Positions 1-8,670 are shown, numbered from the stretch's first letter. The stretch: 51,590 nt of DNA from JAZGAE01 sp036475545 (GCA_036475545.1 JAZGAE010000117.1:1-51590), one strand, 5' to 3'. The notes: generated by a model from the letters alone, not told the origin. Numbers and translations are program-made.

Positions 1-24
1 ATGCACCGGGGTCTTCATCGCCAT
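1..24 (-). CDS. higA: HigA-type antitoxin, N-terminus only (cut by window edge)
   Basis: Only the first eight codons are inside the window, reading MAMKTPVH on the minus strand and running off the left edge. The start ATG lies 11 bases after the TAG stop of the HigB-type toxin and is preceded by a good ribosome binding site, AGGAGAT, at 31-37. HigA antitoxins of this family (XRE-type HTH) commonly begin M-x-M-K/H-x-P-x-H-P, which the visible residues match. Toxin-first order is the normal arrangement for higBA. The identity rests on this short match plus the neighbour. Confidence 0.6.
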
Positions 25-35
25 GACGGGATCTC

Positions 36-314
36 CTAATGATAATCCAGATAATCGATCTCGACGGCGTGTCCGTCCTCGAACCGAAACGTCACCCGCC
101 AGTTGCCCGAGACCGAGACCGCAAAATAACCCTTCATGCCGCCCTTGAGCGAGTGCAGCCGAAAGCCGGGCAAATCCATTCCCTCCGGCCCGCTACTCCG
201 GTCCAACGCCGTCAAGATTCGCGCCAGCTTCGCGACGTGCCCCGGCGCGACCTTGGCCGGGCGGCGGCCCTCGTAAAGCGCCTTCAAGCCGCGATGACGG
301 AACGATTCGATCAC
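36..314 (-). CDS. higB: HigB-type toxin (RelE/ParE superfamily mRNA interferase)
   Basis: A 92-residue protein with the HigB/'plasmid maintenance killer' pattern: N-terminal IESFRHRGL, central LPGFRLHSLKG, then the hallmark YFAVSVSGNWRVTFRF and a C-terminal EIDYLDYH. HigB toxins cleave mRNA at the ribosome and are neutralised by HigA. Length is typical for the family. The start is GTG at 314, which aligns with the usual MIxSFRHKGL start. A close-to-consensus promoter on the same strand (320-348) would put the transcription start at the GTG, so the message may be leaderless. The antitoxin follows directly downstream with its own ribosome binding site. Confidence 0.9.
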   Translation of the reverse strand: MIESFRHRGLKALYEGRRPAKVAPGHVAKLARILTALDRSSGPEGMDLPGFRLHSLKGGMKGYFAVSVSGNWRVTFRFEDGHAVEIDYLDYH

Positions 315-319
315 GCGAC

Positions 320-348
320 AGTGTACGGTGTCTATCGACAGGCGTCAA
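320..348 (-). promoter_or_regulatory. Predicted sigma70-type promoter of higBA
   Basis: On the minus strand TTGACG (348-343) and TACACT (325-320) are separated by exactly 17 bases. Only 5 bases lie between the -10 box and the GTG start of higB, which predicts a leaderless transcript. This is a pattern match only. Confidence 0.5.
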
Positions 349-394
349 CAGTGCCTTAACCCAGAATGGCTGCCGAGTGCTGGCCCAGCCCCCC

Positions 395-583
395 CTACTT
401 CACCGGCTCGACCCGGCTGCGGCTGGAGACGGCGAGGCCGGCCAGGCAGTCCAGGTCCTCGCCCGTGTTCTCGCTGCGGCAGGAGGGCACGGCGTTGACC
501 AGGATGCGGCCACGGTGCGGAGGGGGTGGGGCGCATTCGCCCGGGCCGGGCCCGCGCCGGGTTCGACGATACATCCTGGGCAA
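395..583 (-). pseudogene. Possible 3' remnant of an unidentified gene
   Basis: The last 40 or so codons of this minus-strand frame (about 395-515) end in nearly every codon with G or C at the third position, as real genes here do. They read roughly GRILVNAVPSC, then ENTGEDLDCLAGLAVSS, then SRVEPVK and a TAG. Upstream of about 515 the frame turns into Pro/Arg/Gly-rich sequence with no convincing start or ribosome binding site. I do not recognise the family. It could be the tail of a decayed gene in the gap between higB and the DUF4167 gene, or a chance run. Confidence 0.25.
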
Positions 584-609
584 GACGTGTCCGGCGCGTG
601 GCCGTCGAG

Positions 610-1047
610 TCAGCGCGTGTCGGGTTCGGTGTCGACGGTCTTGGAGCTGGGGTTCGCCTCCGACGAAGAGGCTTCACCCCGACCATCCGGGGAGGCCGCA
701 TCGCCGCCGTTCGAGCCCTCGGCCCGGGCCTCGGCGCGGCCATTCATGCCGTTCCCCTTCGACGGTCGCGGCTCCCCGGCCTTGTCCCCCCTTGGGGACG
801 CGCCGCCGTCCGGGTTCCTTACGCGGAAATAATGCTCGGCATGCTGGTAATAGTTTTCGGCCGAGACGTAATCGCCGGCGGACGTCGCGTCCCGCGCAAG
901 GGAAAGATACTTCTCCAGCACCTGGCTGACCGATCCGCGGATCCGAACGTCCGGTCCATTGCTATTGACCGGCTGGCCGCGGACGAAATTCGGCCTTCTT
1001 GGGCCGCCGCGTCCGCGCGAACGCTTCGCGTTGGGACCTTGTTTCAT
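610..1047 (-). CDS. DUF4167 domain-containing protein
   Basis: This 145-residue protein opens with a basic Arg/Gly-rich stretch (KRSRGRGG), followed by the conserved DUF4167 core at about residues 22-75: RGQPVNSNGPDVRIRG, then QVLEKYLSLARDA, then GDYVSAENYYQHAEHYFR. The rest is low-complexity and Gly/Ser/Glu-rich. DUF4167 is largely restricted to Alphaproteobacteria and its function is unknown; the basic N-terminus suggests nucleic-acid or ribosome association, which is an inference. It lies downstream of prmC in the long minus-strand block, as in other Rhodospirillales-like genomes. An AGAGG motif precedes the ATG. Confidence 0.9.
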   Translation of the reverse strand: MKQGPNAKRSRGRGGPRRPNFVRGQPVNSNGPDVRIRGSVSQVLEKYLSLARDATSAGDYVSAENYYQHAEHYFRVRNPDGGASPRGDKAGEPRPSKGNGMNGRAEARAEGSNGGDAASPDGRGEASSSEANPSSKTVDTEPDTR

Positions 1048-1272
1048 TACCTCTTACGGTTCTTGTTTCGTTCTCAACACCCGTCCCGCGCAGCCTGGCG
1101 CGGAATGCCCATGTAAGAAGTCTAGCGCCGTACGCCGAGCACGCGGCTCGTCCGGGGCATTTAGGGGGTGACCGAGGCGCCCGTCATTCTTCAGGCTAAG
1201 CCTCTCTTGGCTTCGAACCTAGACGGGAATCGAACGTTTTCCAAGTCTTTTTTCGCCTCGACGCGCATTCTC

Positions 1273-2175
1273 TCACATGGGCGCGGCGGCGGCCTCCCGG
1301 GCGAAGACGAGGCAGCGCTCGCGGCCGGCCAGGTCCCGGCGGGAAGCCGCCCACGCCAGCCCCTGGCCGGTGACGATCGCCCGCACGGCGGAAGCCTGGC
1401 CGTCGCCCACCTCGAGCACCGCCTTCCCGGCGGGGGCCAGCAGCCTGGCCAGGTCCGGTGCGAGCGCACGATAGCAGGCGAGCCCGTTCGCGCCCCCCGA
1501 GAGCGACCGCCTGGGCTCGAACATCGAGACTTCGGGTTCGAGCTCGTCGATGCCGCCCTCGGGGACGTAGGGCGGGTTGGCGACGATGAGGTCGAACAGG
1601 CCGCAGAGGCCGCGCCCCCAATCCCCCGCTACGAAGGAGGCACGGCGTGCGAGCCCCAGCGCGGCCGCGTTCGCTCGCGCAATGGCGCAGGCCTCCGGGC
1701 AGATGTCGACCCCGACGCCCCGGGCACGGGGCAGCTCGCTGAGTAACGCCGCTAACAGGCACCCCGTGCCGGTGCCGAGATCGAGGAGACGCAGCGGCGC
1801 ATGACGGTCGCGAACGACGGAAAGCGCCGCCTCCACCACCGTCTCCGAGTCCGGCCGCGGGTCGAGGGTTCGGGCCGAAACCTTGAACGGGAGGCTCCAG
1901 AACTCGCGCACGCCGAGGATCCGGGCCACCGGCCGGCGCTCGGCGCGAAGCTCGACCAGGGTCGAGATCCGTTCGGCCTGGCCGCGGGTGATGGCGTGTT
2001 CCGGGTGACCGAGCACGGCTTCGGCTGCGACGCCGAGGGCATGGCCGACGAGCAGCCGCGCATCGCTCCGCGACTCGGGCACGCCCGCGGCATCCAGTCG
2101 CCGCGCCGCGTCATCCAGCGCCGCGCCGATCGTGGCGGGCGGAACTTCCGCCCCGCTGTCGCGCCTCGGCGTCAC
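1273..2175 (-). CDS. prmC: Peptide chain release factor N5-glutamine methyltransferase
   Basis: PrmC/HemK uses S-adenosylmethionine to methylate the GGQ glutamine of release factors RF1 and RF2. The 300-residue protein has the N-terminal helical domain (about 1-85), the SAM-binding motif LLDLGTGTGCLLAALL near residue 130, and the diagnostic NPPY catalytic loop (IVANPPYVPEGG) near residue 200. The start is GTG, overlapping the prfA stop in the four bases GTGA, so enzyme and substrate are probably translationally coupled. This pairing is widespread in bacteria. Confidence 0.96.
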   Translation of the reverse strand: MTPRRDSGAEVPPATIGAALDDAARRLDAAGVPESRSDARLLVGHALGVAAEAVLGHPEHAITRGQAERISTLVELRAERRPVARILGVREFWSLPFKVSARTLDPRPDSETVVEAALSVVRDRHAPLRLLDLGTGTGCLLAALLSELPRARGVGVDICPEACAIARANAAALGLARRASFVAGDWGRGLCGLFDLIVANPPYVPEGGIDELEPEVSMFEPRRSLSGGANGLACYRALAPDLARLLAPAGKAVLEVGDGQASAVRAIVTGQGLAWAASRRDLAGRERCLVFAREAAAAPM

Positions 2176-3248
2176 GACATTTGCGCCAGGCGCGCCGCCT
2201 GGTCCTCGGCGATGAGCGCGTCGATGATCTCGTCCACCGCCTCGCCCCCCAGAACCTGATCCAGCTTGTAGAGGGTGAGGCCGATGCGGTGGTCCGTGAC
2301 GCGCCCTTGGGGAAAGTTGTAGGTGCGGATCCGTTCCGAGCGGTCCCCGGTCCCGACCTGGACCCTCCGCTGGGCCGCCCGCGCGGCTTCGCGTTTGCTG
2401 CGCTCGTGCTCATAAAGCCGGGCGCGCAGGATCTTCATGGCCTTGGCCCGGTTCTTGTGTTGCGACTTCTCGTCCTGCTGCTGCACCACGATTCCGGTGG
2501 GCAGATGCGTGATGCGCACGGCGCTGTCGGTGGTGTTGACCGACTGCCCGCCCGGGCCGGACGAGCGGTAAACGTCGATGCGCAGCTCCTTTTCGTCGAT
2601 CTGGATGTCCACCTCCTCGGCTTCGGGCAACACCGCCACGGTTGCCGCCGAGGTGTGGATCCGGCCCCCCGACTCGGTTTCGGGAACGCGCTGAACGCGG
2701 TGAACGCCGGTCTCGAACTTGAGCCTGGCGAAGACGTCGGTGCCGGAAACGGAAGCGGTCGCCTCCTTGTACCCGCCGATGCCGGTCTCGTTGACCTGCA
2801 TGATCTCGAAGCGCCAGCCGCGCTGCTCGGCGTAGCGCTGGTACATGCGGAACAATTCGGCCGCGAACAGCCCTGCTTCTTCGCCGCCGGTTCCGGCCCG
2901 CACCTCGAGTATGGCGTTCCTGGTGTCGGCCACGTCCTTGGGCAGCAGCAGGAGCTTGATTCCCTTCTCCAGCCTCGGCAGTTCTTCCGCCAGGGCCCGG
3001 CGTTCCTCCTTCGCGAGGTCGTGCATCGCCGTCTCCGCCTCGGGATCGGCGATGATCTCGTCGAGGCCCTCCAGCTCCGACCTGGCCGCCCTCAGGGCCT
3101 GGATGCTCTGGGCGATCTGGGTCAGTTCGGCGTACTCCTTGGACAGGCGCGCGAATTCCTGGGGATCGACTTTCCCCGGGGCCGATAACGCCTTGGCCAG
3201 ATCGTCGTATCGGGCGACGACCCGGTCCAACTTCTCATCAAGGTTCAC
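2172..3248 (-). CDS. prfA: Peptide chain release factor 1 (RF1)
   Basis: RF1 recognises UAA and UAG stop codons and triggers peptidyl-tRNA hydrolysis. The 358 residues match the usual length of about 360. The codon-recognition loop is present as PET within VQRVPETESGGRIHTSA, and the catalytic loop GPGGQSVNTTDSA holds the GGQ motif near residue 235. The start is GTG and overlaps the hemA stop by four bases. An intact RF1 matters here because it implies that UAG is an ordinary stop codon, which bears on the in-frame TAG in secA. Confidence 0.97.
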   Translation of the reverse strand: MNLDEKLDRVVARYDDLAKALSAPGKVDPQEFARLSKEYAELTQIAQSIQALRAARSELEGLDEIIADPEAETAMHDLAKEERRALAEELPRLEKGIKLLLLPKDVADTRNAILEVRAGTGGEEAGLFAAELFRMYQRYAEQRGWRFEIMQVNETGIGGYKEATASVSGTDVFARLKFETGVHRVQRVPETESGGRIHTSAATVAVLPEAEEVDIQIDEKELRIDVYRSSGPGGQSVNTTDSAVRITHLPTGIVVQQQDEKSQHKNRAKAMKILRARLYEHERSKREAARAAQRRVQVGTGDRSERIRTYNFPQGRVTDHRIGLTLYKLDQVLGGEAVDEIIDALIAEDQAARLAQMS

Positions 3249-4591
3249 TGTGGCGTCTCATCGTCTTCGCTGTGGCGCTCCTCGCCGGGCGCATCCCCGG
3301 CGTCCGAGCCCGCCTCGCCCGCACCCGGGCCGGAAACTCCGAACAGCCGCCCGAGGAGCATCTCGGCCTGCTTCCGGTCCTCGCCGGCGGCCACGTCCGT
3401 CGACATTCGCTCGAGGGCCCGCGCCGGGTCGCGGAGCAGCCGCTCGATGAGCGCCCGGGTGGCAGCTTCCGCGTCGCTCCCGGCCACGGCCAGAACTTCG
3501 CTGCGGACCGCCTCGAAGTGGCGCCGCAAGGCCTCGATCACGGGGAGGGCCTCGCGCGTGGCCGCGCGCCCAAGGTAGCCCGCCGCCTCGGCCTCGACGA
3601 TCTCCCAGGCGGCGCGGGCCGCCGCCTCGCGATCGGCCTGGCCTTCCATGACCACCCGTTCCAGGTCGTTGAGATCGTACAGGAACGCCCCGTCCGCGTC
3701 GCCGACGGCGAGGTCGATGTCGCCCGGAATGGCCGCGTCGACGAGGAAAACCGGTCGCCGCCGCCGGCGCCTCAACGCCGCCTCGACCATGGCCGCGGTA
3801 ACGAGATGGGTGCTGATGCCCAGCGATGCAATCACGATATCGGCCTCGGCCAAGGCTTCTTCAAGAGTGTCGATAGGGATCACCTCGCACCTCAGCCGGC
3901 GGGACGCCTGCTCGAGCCTGGTGGCGGAGCGGCCGGTGAGCACGAGGCGGCCGAGTCCCGCCCCGAGCAGCCGCTCGGCCAGAAGCTCCCCCATTTCCCC
4001 GGGGCCGAGCACGAGGCCGGTGCAGCACGAGAGGTCCCCGTGAATGTCGCGGGCGATTTGGACGGCCGCGCCGGCGATCGAGGCCGGGCGACCGCCAAGC
4101 CCCGTCTCGGCCCGGACCCGCTCGGCCGCACGGGAGGCGGCGTCCAGAAGCGAATTCAGTTCGGGACCCAGCATGCCCCGCTCGCGAGCAAGCCCGCGGC
4201 CCGCCGCGATCTGCTCCAAAACCTGGGGTTCGCCCAGGATGAAGCTGTCGAGGGCGGCGACCACCGCGAAGATGTGCCGCACCGCCTCGTCGCCCTCGAA
4301 AACATAGAGCTGGCCGACCAGCTCGTCGGCCCCGAGGCCCGCTTCCTCGGCGAGCGCGCGCGTGACGACCGCCGCCGCCTGCTCCGGCCTGCCATCCATG
4401 GCATACACCTCGACCCGCTCGCTCGTGGACAGCACCACCGCCTGAGAGATCCCGGCTTCTTCCAGACGCCCGAGGAAACGGGGCAGCATCGCGTCGTCGA
4501 TGACCAGCCTTTCGCGGAGCGCCAGCGTACTCGATCGATGGCTGGCGCCGACCACGAGGGGGCTGGCCGGCACGGGCGGATTCGTCGACAT
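3245..4591 (-). CDS. hemA: Glutamyl-tRNA reductase homologue lacking the catalytic cysteine
   Basis: The family reduces glutamyl-tRNA(Glu) to glutamate-1-semialdehyde with NADPH in the C5 route to tetrapyrroles. All landmarks are present: VVGASHRSSTLALRER at the N-terminus, ALDSFILGEPQVLEQI near residue 115, the NADPH fold LVLGPGEMGELLAERLL, and FLVDAAIPGDID. The catalytic motif, normally STC[ND]R, instead reads STSER: residue 57 is Ser (AGC at 4423-4421) in place of the essential Cys. The following Arg is kept. The gene sits in the common hemA-prfA-prmC order. Many alphaproteobacteria make aminolevulinate by the C4 route instead, so this may be a repurposed or inactive paralogue; family membership is firm, activity is doubtful. 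Confidence 0.88.
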   Translation of the reverse strand: MSTNPPVPASPLVVGASHRSSTLALRERLVIDDAMLPRFLGRLEEAGISQAVVLSTSERVEVYAMDGRPEQAAAVVTRALAEEAGLGADELVGQLYVFEGDEAVRHIFAVVAALDSFILGEPQVLEQIAAGRGLARERGMLGPELNSLLDAASRAAERVRAETGLGGRPASIAGAAVQIARDIHGDLSCCTGLVLGPGEMGELLAERLLGAGLGRLVLTGRSATRLEQASRRLRCEVIPIDTLEEALAEADIVIASLGISTHLVTAAMVEAALRRRRRRPVFLVDAAIPGDIDLAVGDADGAFLYDLNDLERVVMEGQADREAAARAAWEIVEAEAAGYLGRAATREALPVIEALRRHFEAVRSEVLAVAGSDAEAATRALIERLLRDPARALERMSTDVAAGEDRKQAEMLLGRLFGVSGPGAGEAGSDAGDAPGEERHSEDDETPQ

Positions 4592-4597
4592 GGCCTG

Positions 4598-5842
4598 TTA
4601 CCGAAAGGGAGCCAGGCGGTCCCTGAGAGTGGCGAGCGGGACTTCCGTCTCCTCGCCGCTATCCAGGTCGCGGACAGTCGCCGCGTCGCGTGACAGCTCG
4701 TCCTCGCCCAGGATCACCGCCACCCGGGCATTCATCTTGTTCGCGCGTTTCATGCGCTTGGCGACGCTGCCGCCGTAGCCCAGGTCGACGGCAAAGCCGG
4801 CGTGGCGCAGCTCGTGCGTCAACCGCAACGCAGCCTCCTCGGCGCCGGCCCCCACGGGGATCACCGCGACCGCGCGCGGCGCGGGTGGTGCCCGCTCCAA
4901 CAGCATCGACAACCGTTCGATGCCCGCGGCCCACCCCACTCCGGGAACGTCGCGCCCGCCCATCATGGCAATCAACCCGTCGAATCGTCCTCCGGCGATC
5001 ACCGCGTTCTGCGCGCCGAGCGCCTCGCTCGTAAACTCGAAGGCCGTCTGGCAATAGTAGTCGAGCCCGCGCACAAGCCTCGGATTCACGACGTAGGCGA
5101 TGCCGAGGCGATCGAGGCTCTCGCGCACGTCGGCGAAGAATTCCGTCGATTCCTCGTTGAGATAATCGGGAAACAGCGGCGCGCCGGTGAGCGCGGCGAT
5201 GTCGGCCTCGTCCTTGGAGTCGAGGATGCGCAGGGGGTTGCGCTCGAGCCGACGGCGGCTCTCTCTGGACAGGCTGTCGCGATGGTCGCTCAAGTAATCG
5301 ACGAGCACGGACCGGTAGGCGTCGCGGCTCTCCTTGTCGCCCAGGGTGTTGATCTCCAGTGTGACCTTGTTCATGACGCCGAGCGACTCGAGAATATGGG
5401 CCCCCAGCGTGATGGTCTCGACATCGGCCTGGGGAACTCCCACGCCCAGGAGTTCGACGCCGAACTGGTGAAACTGGCGCATCCGCCCCTTTTGGGGCCG
5501 CTCGTAACGAAACATGGGCCCGGTGTAAAAAAACTTAACGGGCACCTTTTGGGCCAGGCCGCGGCTGATGAAGGCGCGGGCGATGCCCGCTGTCCCCTCC
5601 GGGCGCAGCGTGATCTGGTCTCCTCCACGATCGGCGAAGGTGTACATCTCCTTGGTGACGATGTCCGAGGTGTCCCCCAGCGTGCGTTTGAAGACCTCGG
5701 TGAACTCGAAGATGGGCGTGGAGATTTCGTCGAAGCCGTAGCGCTCCGCGATGGCGCGCGCCGTCTCTACGATGTAGCGGTGGCGGCGGGCGTCCTCGGG
5801 CAAAATGTCATGGGTGCCGCGGACCGGCTGTAAGGCGGACAC
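4598..5842 (-). CDS. hisS: Histidine--tRNA ligase
   Basis: Class II aminoacyl-tRNA synthetase that charges tRNA(His). I place the start at GTG 5842 (VSALQPVRGTHDILPED), which has AGGAG five bases upstream and gives 414 residues. The frame stays open far upstream, but that part is only the other frame of ispG. Motif 2 is visible as FFYTGPMFRYERPQKGR, the histidine-binding stretch as LVRGLDYYCQTAFEF, and motif 3 as GVGWAAGIERL. The anticodon-binding domain fills about the last 95 residues. It lies 17 bases after ispG and 6 before the hemA homologue, so they are likely co-transcribed. Confidence 0.96.
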   Translation of the reverse strand: MSALQPVRGTHDILPEDARRHRYIVETARAIAERYGFDEISTPIFEFTEVFKRTLGDTSDIVTKEMYTFADRGGDQITLRPEGTAGIARAFISRGLAQKVPVKFFYTGPMFRYERPQKGRMRQFHQFGVELLGVGVPQADVETITLGAHILESLGVMNKVTLEINTLGDKESRDAYRSVLVDYLSDHRDSLSRESRRRLERNPLRILDSKDEADIAALTGAPLFPDYLNEESTEFFADVRESLDRLGIAYVVNPRLVRGLDYYCQTAFEFTSEALGAQNAVIAGGRFDGLIAMMGGRDVPGVGWAAGIERLSMLLERAPPAPRAVAVIPVGAGAEEAALRLTHELRHAGFAVDLGYGGSVAKRMKRANKMNARVAVILGEDELSRDAATVRDLDSGEETEVPLATLRDRLAPFR

Positions 5843-5859
5843 GTCTGCTCCTAGGAGAG

Positions 5860-7023
5860 CTAAGAGGCGACGGCGGAGACCTTCCTGTCCGCGGCCTGTG
5901 CATCCGCGGCCTTTTGTTCGTCGGCCTTCGCCTGCTCGATTTCGGCGGCCTTCTTCTCGACCAGTTTGACGATATGGTCCACGAGGTTGGCATCCTTGAG
6001 CCTGTGGTCCGGATCGCCGCCGACGTAAATCATGTGGGTGCCGTTGCCGCCGCCGGTGAGCCCGATATCGGTCTCGCGCGCCTCGCCCGGTCCGTTCACG
6101 ACGCAGCCGATGATCGAAACGGTCATAGGCGTGTTGATGTGGGCAAGGCGCTTCTCGATTTCTTCGACCGTCTCGATGACGTCGAACTGCTGGCGGGCGC
6201 AGGACGGACAGGCGATCACGCTGACCCCGCGATGACGCAGGCCCAAGGCTTTCAGCGCCTCGAAGCCGACCCGCACCTCTTCGACCGGATCGGTCGATAG
6301 AGACACCCGGATCGTATCCCCGATCCCGGACCACAGCAGCATGCCGAGGCCGATGGCCGACTTCACGGTGCCGGTGCGCAAGCCCCCCGCCTCGGTAATG
6401 CCAAGGTGGAGGGGATAATCGCAGGCCTCGGCCAGCCCCATGTAGGCCGCCACGGCCAGAAAGACGTCGGATGCCTTGCAACTGATCTTGATCTCGAAGA
6501 AATCGTTGTCCTCGAGGATCCGGATATGGTTGAGGGCGCTTTCGATCATCGCCTCGGGACAAGGCTCGCCATAGCGCTCGAGGAGGTCGCGCTCGAGACT
6601 GCCGGCGTTGACACCGATGCGGATCGCGCAGCCGTGGTCCTTGGCCGCGCGGACGACTTCGCGCACCCGCGATGGATCGCCGATGTTGCCGGGATTGATG
6701 CGCAAGCACGCGGCGCCGGCCTCCGCCGCCTCGATCGCGCGCTTATAATGGAAATGGATATCGGCGACGATGGGGACCGACACCTCGCGCACGATCCGCT
6801 CGAGGGCCGCCGTCGACTCGGTATCGGGGCACGAGACCCGGACCAGGTCCGCCCCGGCCTCTTCCAAACCGCGAATCTGATCGATGGTGGCCGCCGCGTC
6901 CACCGTCAGGGTATTGGTCATGGACTGGACGCTGATGGGCGCATCCCCGCCCACAACCACATTGCCGACACGAATCTGGCGGCACTTGCGCCGCTGGATA
7001 TCCCGGTAAGGTCGAACGCTCAT
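5860..7023 (-). CDS. ispG: 4-hydroxy-3-methylbut-2-en-1-yl diphosphate synthase (flavodoxin)
   Basis: IspG (GcpE) is the [4Fe-4S] enzyme of the MEP isoprenoid pathway that converts MEcPP to HMBPP. The start is placed at MSVRPYRDIQRR (387 residues); the 24 residues upstream in frame do not look conserved. Typical motifs are VQSMTNT, ADLVRVSCPD, ADIHFHYK, LRINPGNIG and IRIGVNAGSLE. The cluster cysteines are in IACPSCAR and GCVVNGPGEA. The C-terminal 30 residues are a charged Ala/Lys/Glu-rich tail, longer than in E. coli. It is followed closely by hisS. Confidence 0.96.
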   Translation of the reverse strand: MSVRPYRDIQRRKCRQIRVGNVVVGGDAPISVQSMTNTLTVDAAATIDQIRGLEEAGADLVRVSCPDTESTAALERIVREVSVPIVADIHFHYKRAIEAAEAGAACLRINPGNIGDPSRVREVVRAAKDHGCAIRIGVNAGSLERDLLERYGEPCPEAMIESALNHIRILEDNDFFEIKISCKASDVFLAVAAYMGLAEACDYPLHLGITEAGGLRTGTVKSAIGLGMLLWSGIGDTIRVSLSTDPVEEVRVGFEALKALGLRHRGVSVIACPSCARQQFDVIETVEEIEKRLAHINTPMTVSIIGCVVNGPGEARETDIGLTGGGNGTHMIYVGGDPDHRLKDANLVDHIVKLVEKKAAEIEQAKADEQKAADAQAADRKVSAVAS

Positions 7024-7161
7024 GGCAAACTCACGACACCCCGCCGAAGCCGTTGCCAGAGTTATATCGTAAAAAGCGGCGCGCCTAAAGGGCACCGCAT
7101 ATAGGGCTCGACTGCGCTTGATCGACCCGCGGCGCGCCCGCGGCCCGGTTCTGCCCCCCGG

Positions 7162-8490
7162 TCAGTTGCCGACGGCGGTCGCGCCGAGCAGGCGGTCGAC
7201 GTCCAGAGCCACGTCGCGGCGGATCGCACCGCGCGGGCCGATCGGGGGCGCGAGGCGGCCGTCCACGAAGATCTCGAGCGCGCCGGCATTGCCGGTCAAG
7301 AGCGTCAGCCCCGGCCGGTTCGGCACCCGGTACGTGTCGCCCGGCCGGAGCACCCGGGTGAGCACGAGCTCCCCGCCTTCCTCACGAACCTGGACCCAGC
7401 TTTCGTCGATGGCGCGAATGACGATCCGCGCGTCGACGTTGGCCTCGCCGAATACCTGCGCCGGTCCGGCCGCCGCTCCCTCGGAGGGGTCGGGCGCCGG
7501 CGGGACCGCGTGCAGGGTAGCGACTTCTTCGACGGCTTCTTCGACTGCCTCGGCGACGTCGGCCTCGCCGTTCGCCACCTCGGTGGCCTCCCCGGCGGGC
7601 CGGACCCGATCGGTCGAGGCATCGTCGGCCAGCGAGCGCCCAGAGGGGGGCGAGTCCGAAGCCGACGTAGCGATCTCCGTGCCGGTTGTGGCCTCCCTCG
7701 CCGGCAGATCGGCCTCGGCTGGCGCGGCGGGCACCATGGATCCGCCTTGGGCCCGATCGTCGTCAGCGGGCGACGGCGTTGAACCGAAACGGTTCTCCGT
7801 GTCACCGCCGGGACCGGCCGGCCCCTCCGCCGCAGCCTCGTCAGGAGCCTCCGCGTCGGCGAAAGGCCGCCGCTCGGGCGCCTCGCCAAGCTGCATCGCA
7901 ACCGCGTCCGCGGGGGACGGAGCTTCGGGTTCGTCACTCAACGCGGATCGCGCCTCGTCGCCGGACCCTGTGCCAATGAGGTCGGAGAGTTGCCGCGGTA
8001 CCTCGGCGACGAACTCAATGCCCGACCGGCTGTGCATGGTGAGGTAATACCAGCCGCCATAGGCCGTCGCCGCAAGAACGGCCGAGATCAAAAGGATTGC
8101 CCCGGTCGGAACCCGGCTTTCCGGCACCGCGGTAGGGAAGTTGAGTTCCGACCTCTTGCCAAGGCTCGCGGCCCCTTCCCGGAAACGGGAGATCACATCG
8201 TCAGGGTCCAGCCCAAGGTATTCGGCGTAGCCACGCACGAAGCCTACGGCGTAAGTAGAACCCGGAAGATCTTCGAGACGCCCCTCCTCCATGGCCTGGA
8301 GGTGAACCACCCGGATTCGCAACGCTTTTGAGACGTCCCGCAACTCCAGGCCGTGGCGGACCCGGGCGGCGCGCAGCATCGCACCGACGGCCGATCCGTC
8401 CGAGTAATGGGACGGGGCGTCGCTATGCCTAGGTTCCTGTTGGCCGCCCGTGTCGGGCTCCTCCAGGATTAGTTTCTCCCGCTTCGCCAT
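7162..8490 (-). CDS. RodZ-like protein: HTH domain, one membrane helix, DUF4115
   Basis: The 442-residue protein has an N-terminal XRE-type HTH (about 33-100: GAMLRAARVRHGLELRDVS, then STYAVGFVRGYAEYLGLD), one transmembrane helix (about 128-150), a long acidic Pro/Ala/Glu-rich linker, and a C-terminal DUF4115 domain (about 355-430: ARIVIRAIDESWVQVRE, then LTGNAGALEIFVDG). This architecture is that of RodZ, a cytoskeletal partner of MreB in rod-shape control, with the HTH in the cytoplasm and DUF4115 in the periplasm. A RodZ-like gene next to ispG is common in proteobacteria. The start is ATG 8490 (MAKREKLILEEP); the ribosome binding site is weak and a start 48 bases upstream is possible. Confidence 0.85.
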   Translation of the reverse strand: MAKREKLILEEPDTGGQQEPRHSDAPSHYSDGSAVGAMLRAARVRHGLELRDVSKALRIRVVHLQAMEEGRLEDLPGSTYAVGFVRGYAEYLGLDPDDVISRFREGAASLGKRSELNFPTAVPESRVPTGAILLISAVLAATAYGGWYYLTMHSRSGIEFVAEVPRQLSDLIGTGSGDEARSALSDEPEAPSPADAVAMQLGEAPERRPFADAEAPDEAAAEGPAGPGGDTENRFGSTPSPADDDRAQGGSMVPAAPAEADLPAREATTGTEIATSASDSPPSGRSLADDASTDRVRPAGEATEVANGEADVAEAVEEAVEEVATLHAVPPAPDPSEGAAAGPAQVFGEANVDARIVIRAIDESWVQVREEGGELVLTRVLRPGDTYRVPNRPGLTLLTGNAGALEIFVDGRLAPPIGPRGAIRRDVALDVDRLLGATAVGN

Positions 8491-8670
8491 AACATGCGCT
8501 CGGCACCGATCTGGTGGTTGGCCCCGGGCCAAAAGCAATGCCCGCCGACGAACCAGGTCGGGCGATCATTCCTGCGGGTGGGATCGAATCGAATCCCGGG
8601 CCTGAACAGTCGTCCAGACCCGCTCCCCCCCGGCCTTTATTAACAGGAAGAGACCTTACGAAGCAACGGG

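Noticed and set aside
366..1116. Several 130-200-codon frames around 345-1116
   Set aside because: They overlap the DUF4167 gene or the gap in other frames and have no family features.
1190..1260. Possible tRNA T-arm (TTCGATTC on the minus strand)
   Set aside because: No matching stem, acceptor arm or anticodon arm could be drawn around it.
5843..6709. A long open frame that would fuse about 290 residues to the N-terminus of HisS
   Set aside because: The upstream part is Arg/Gly-rich and is only another frame of ispG; HisS has a proper GTG start with a ribosome binding site at 5842.
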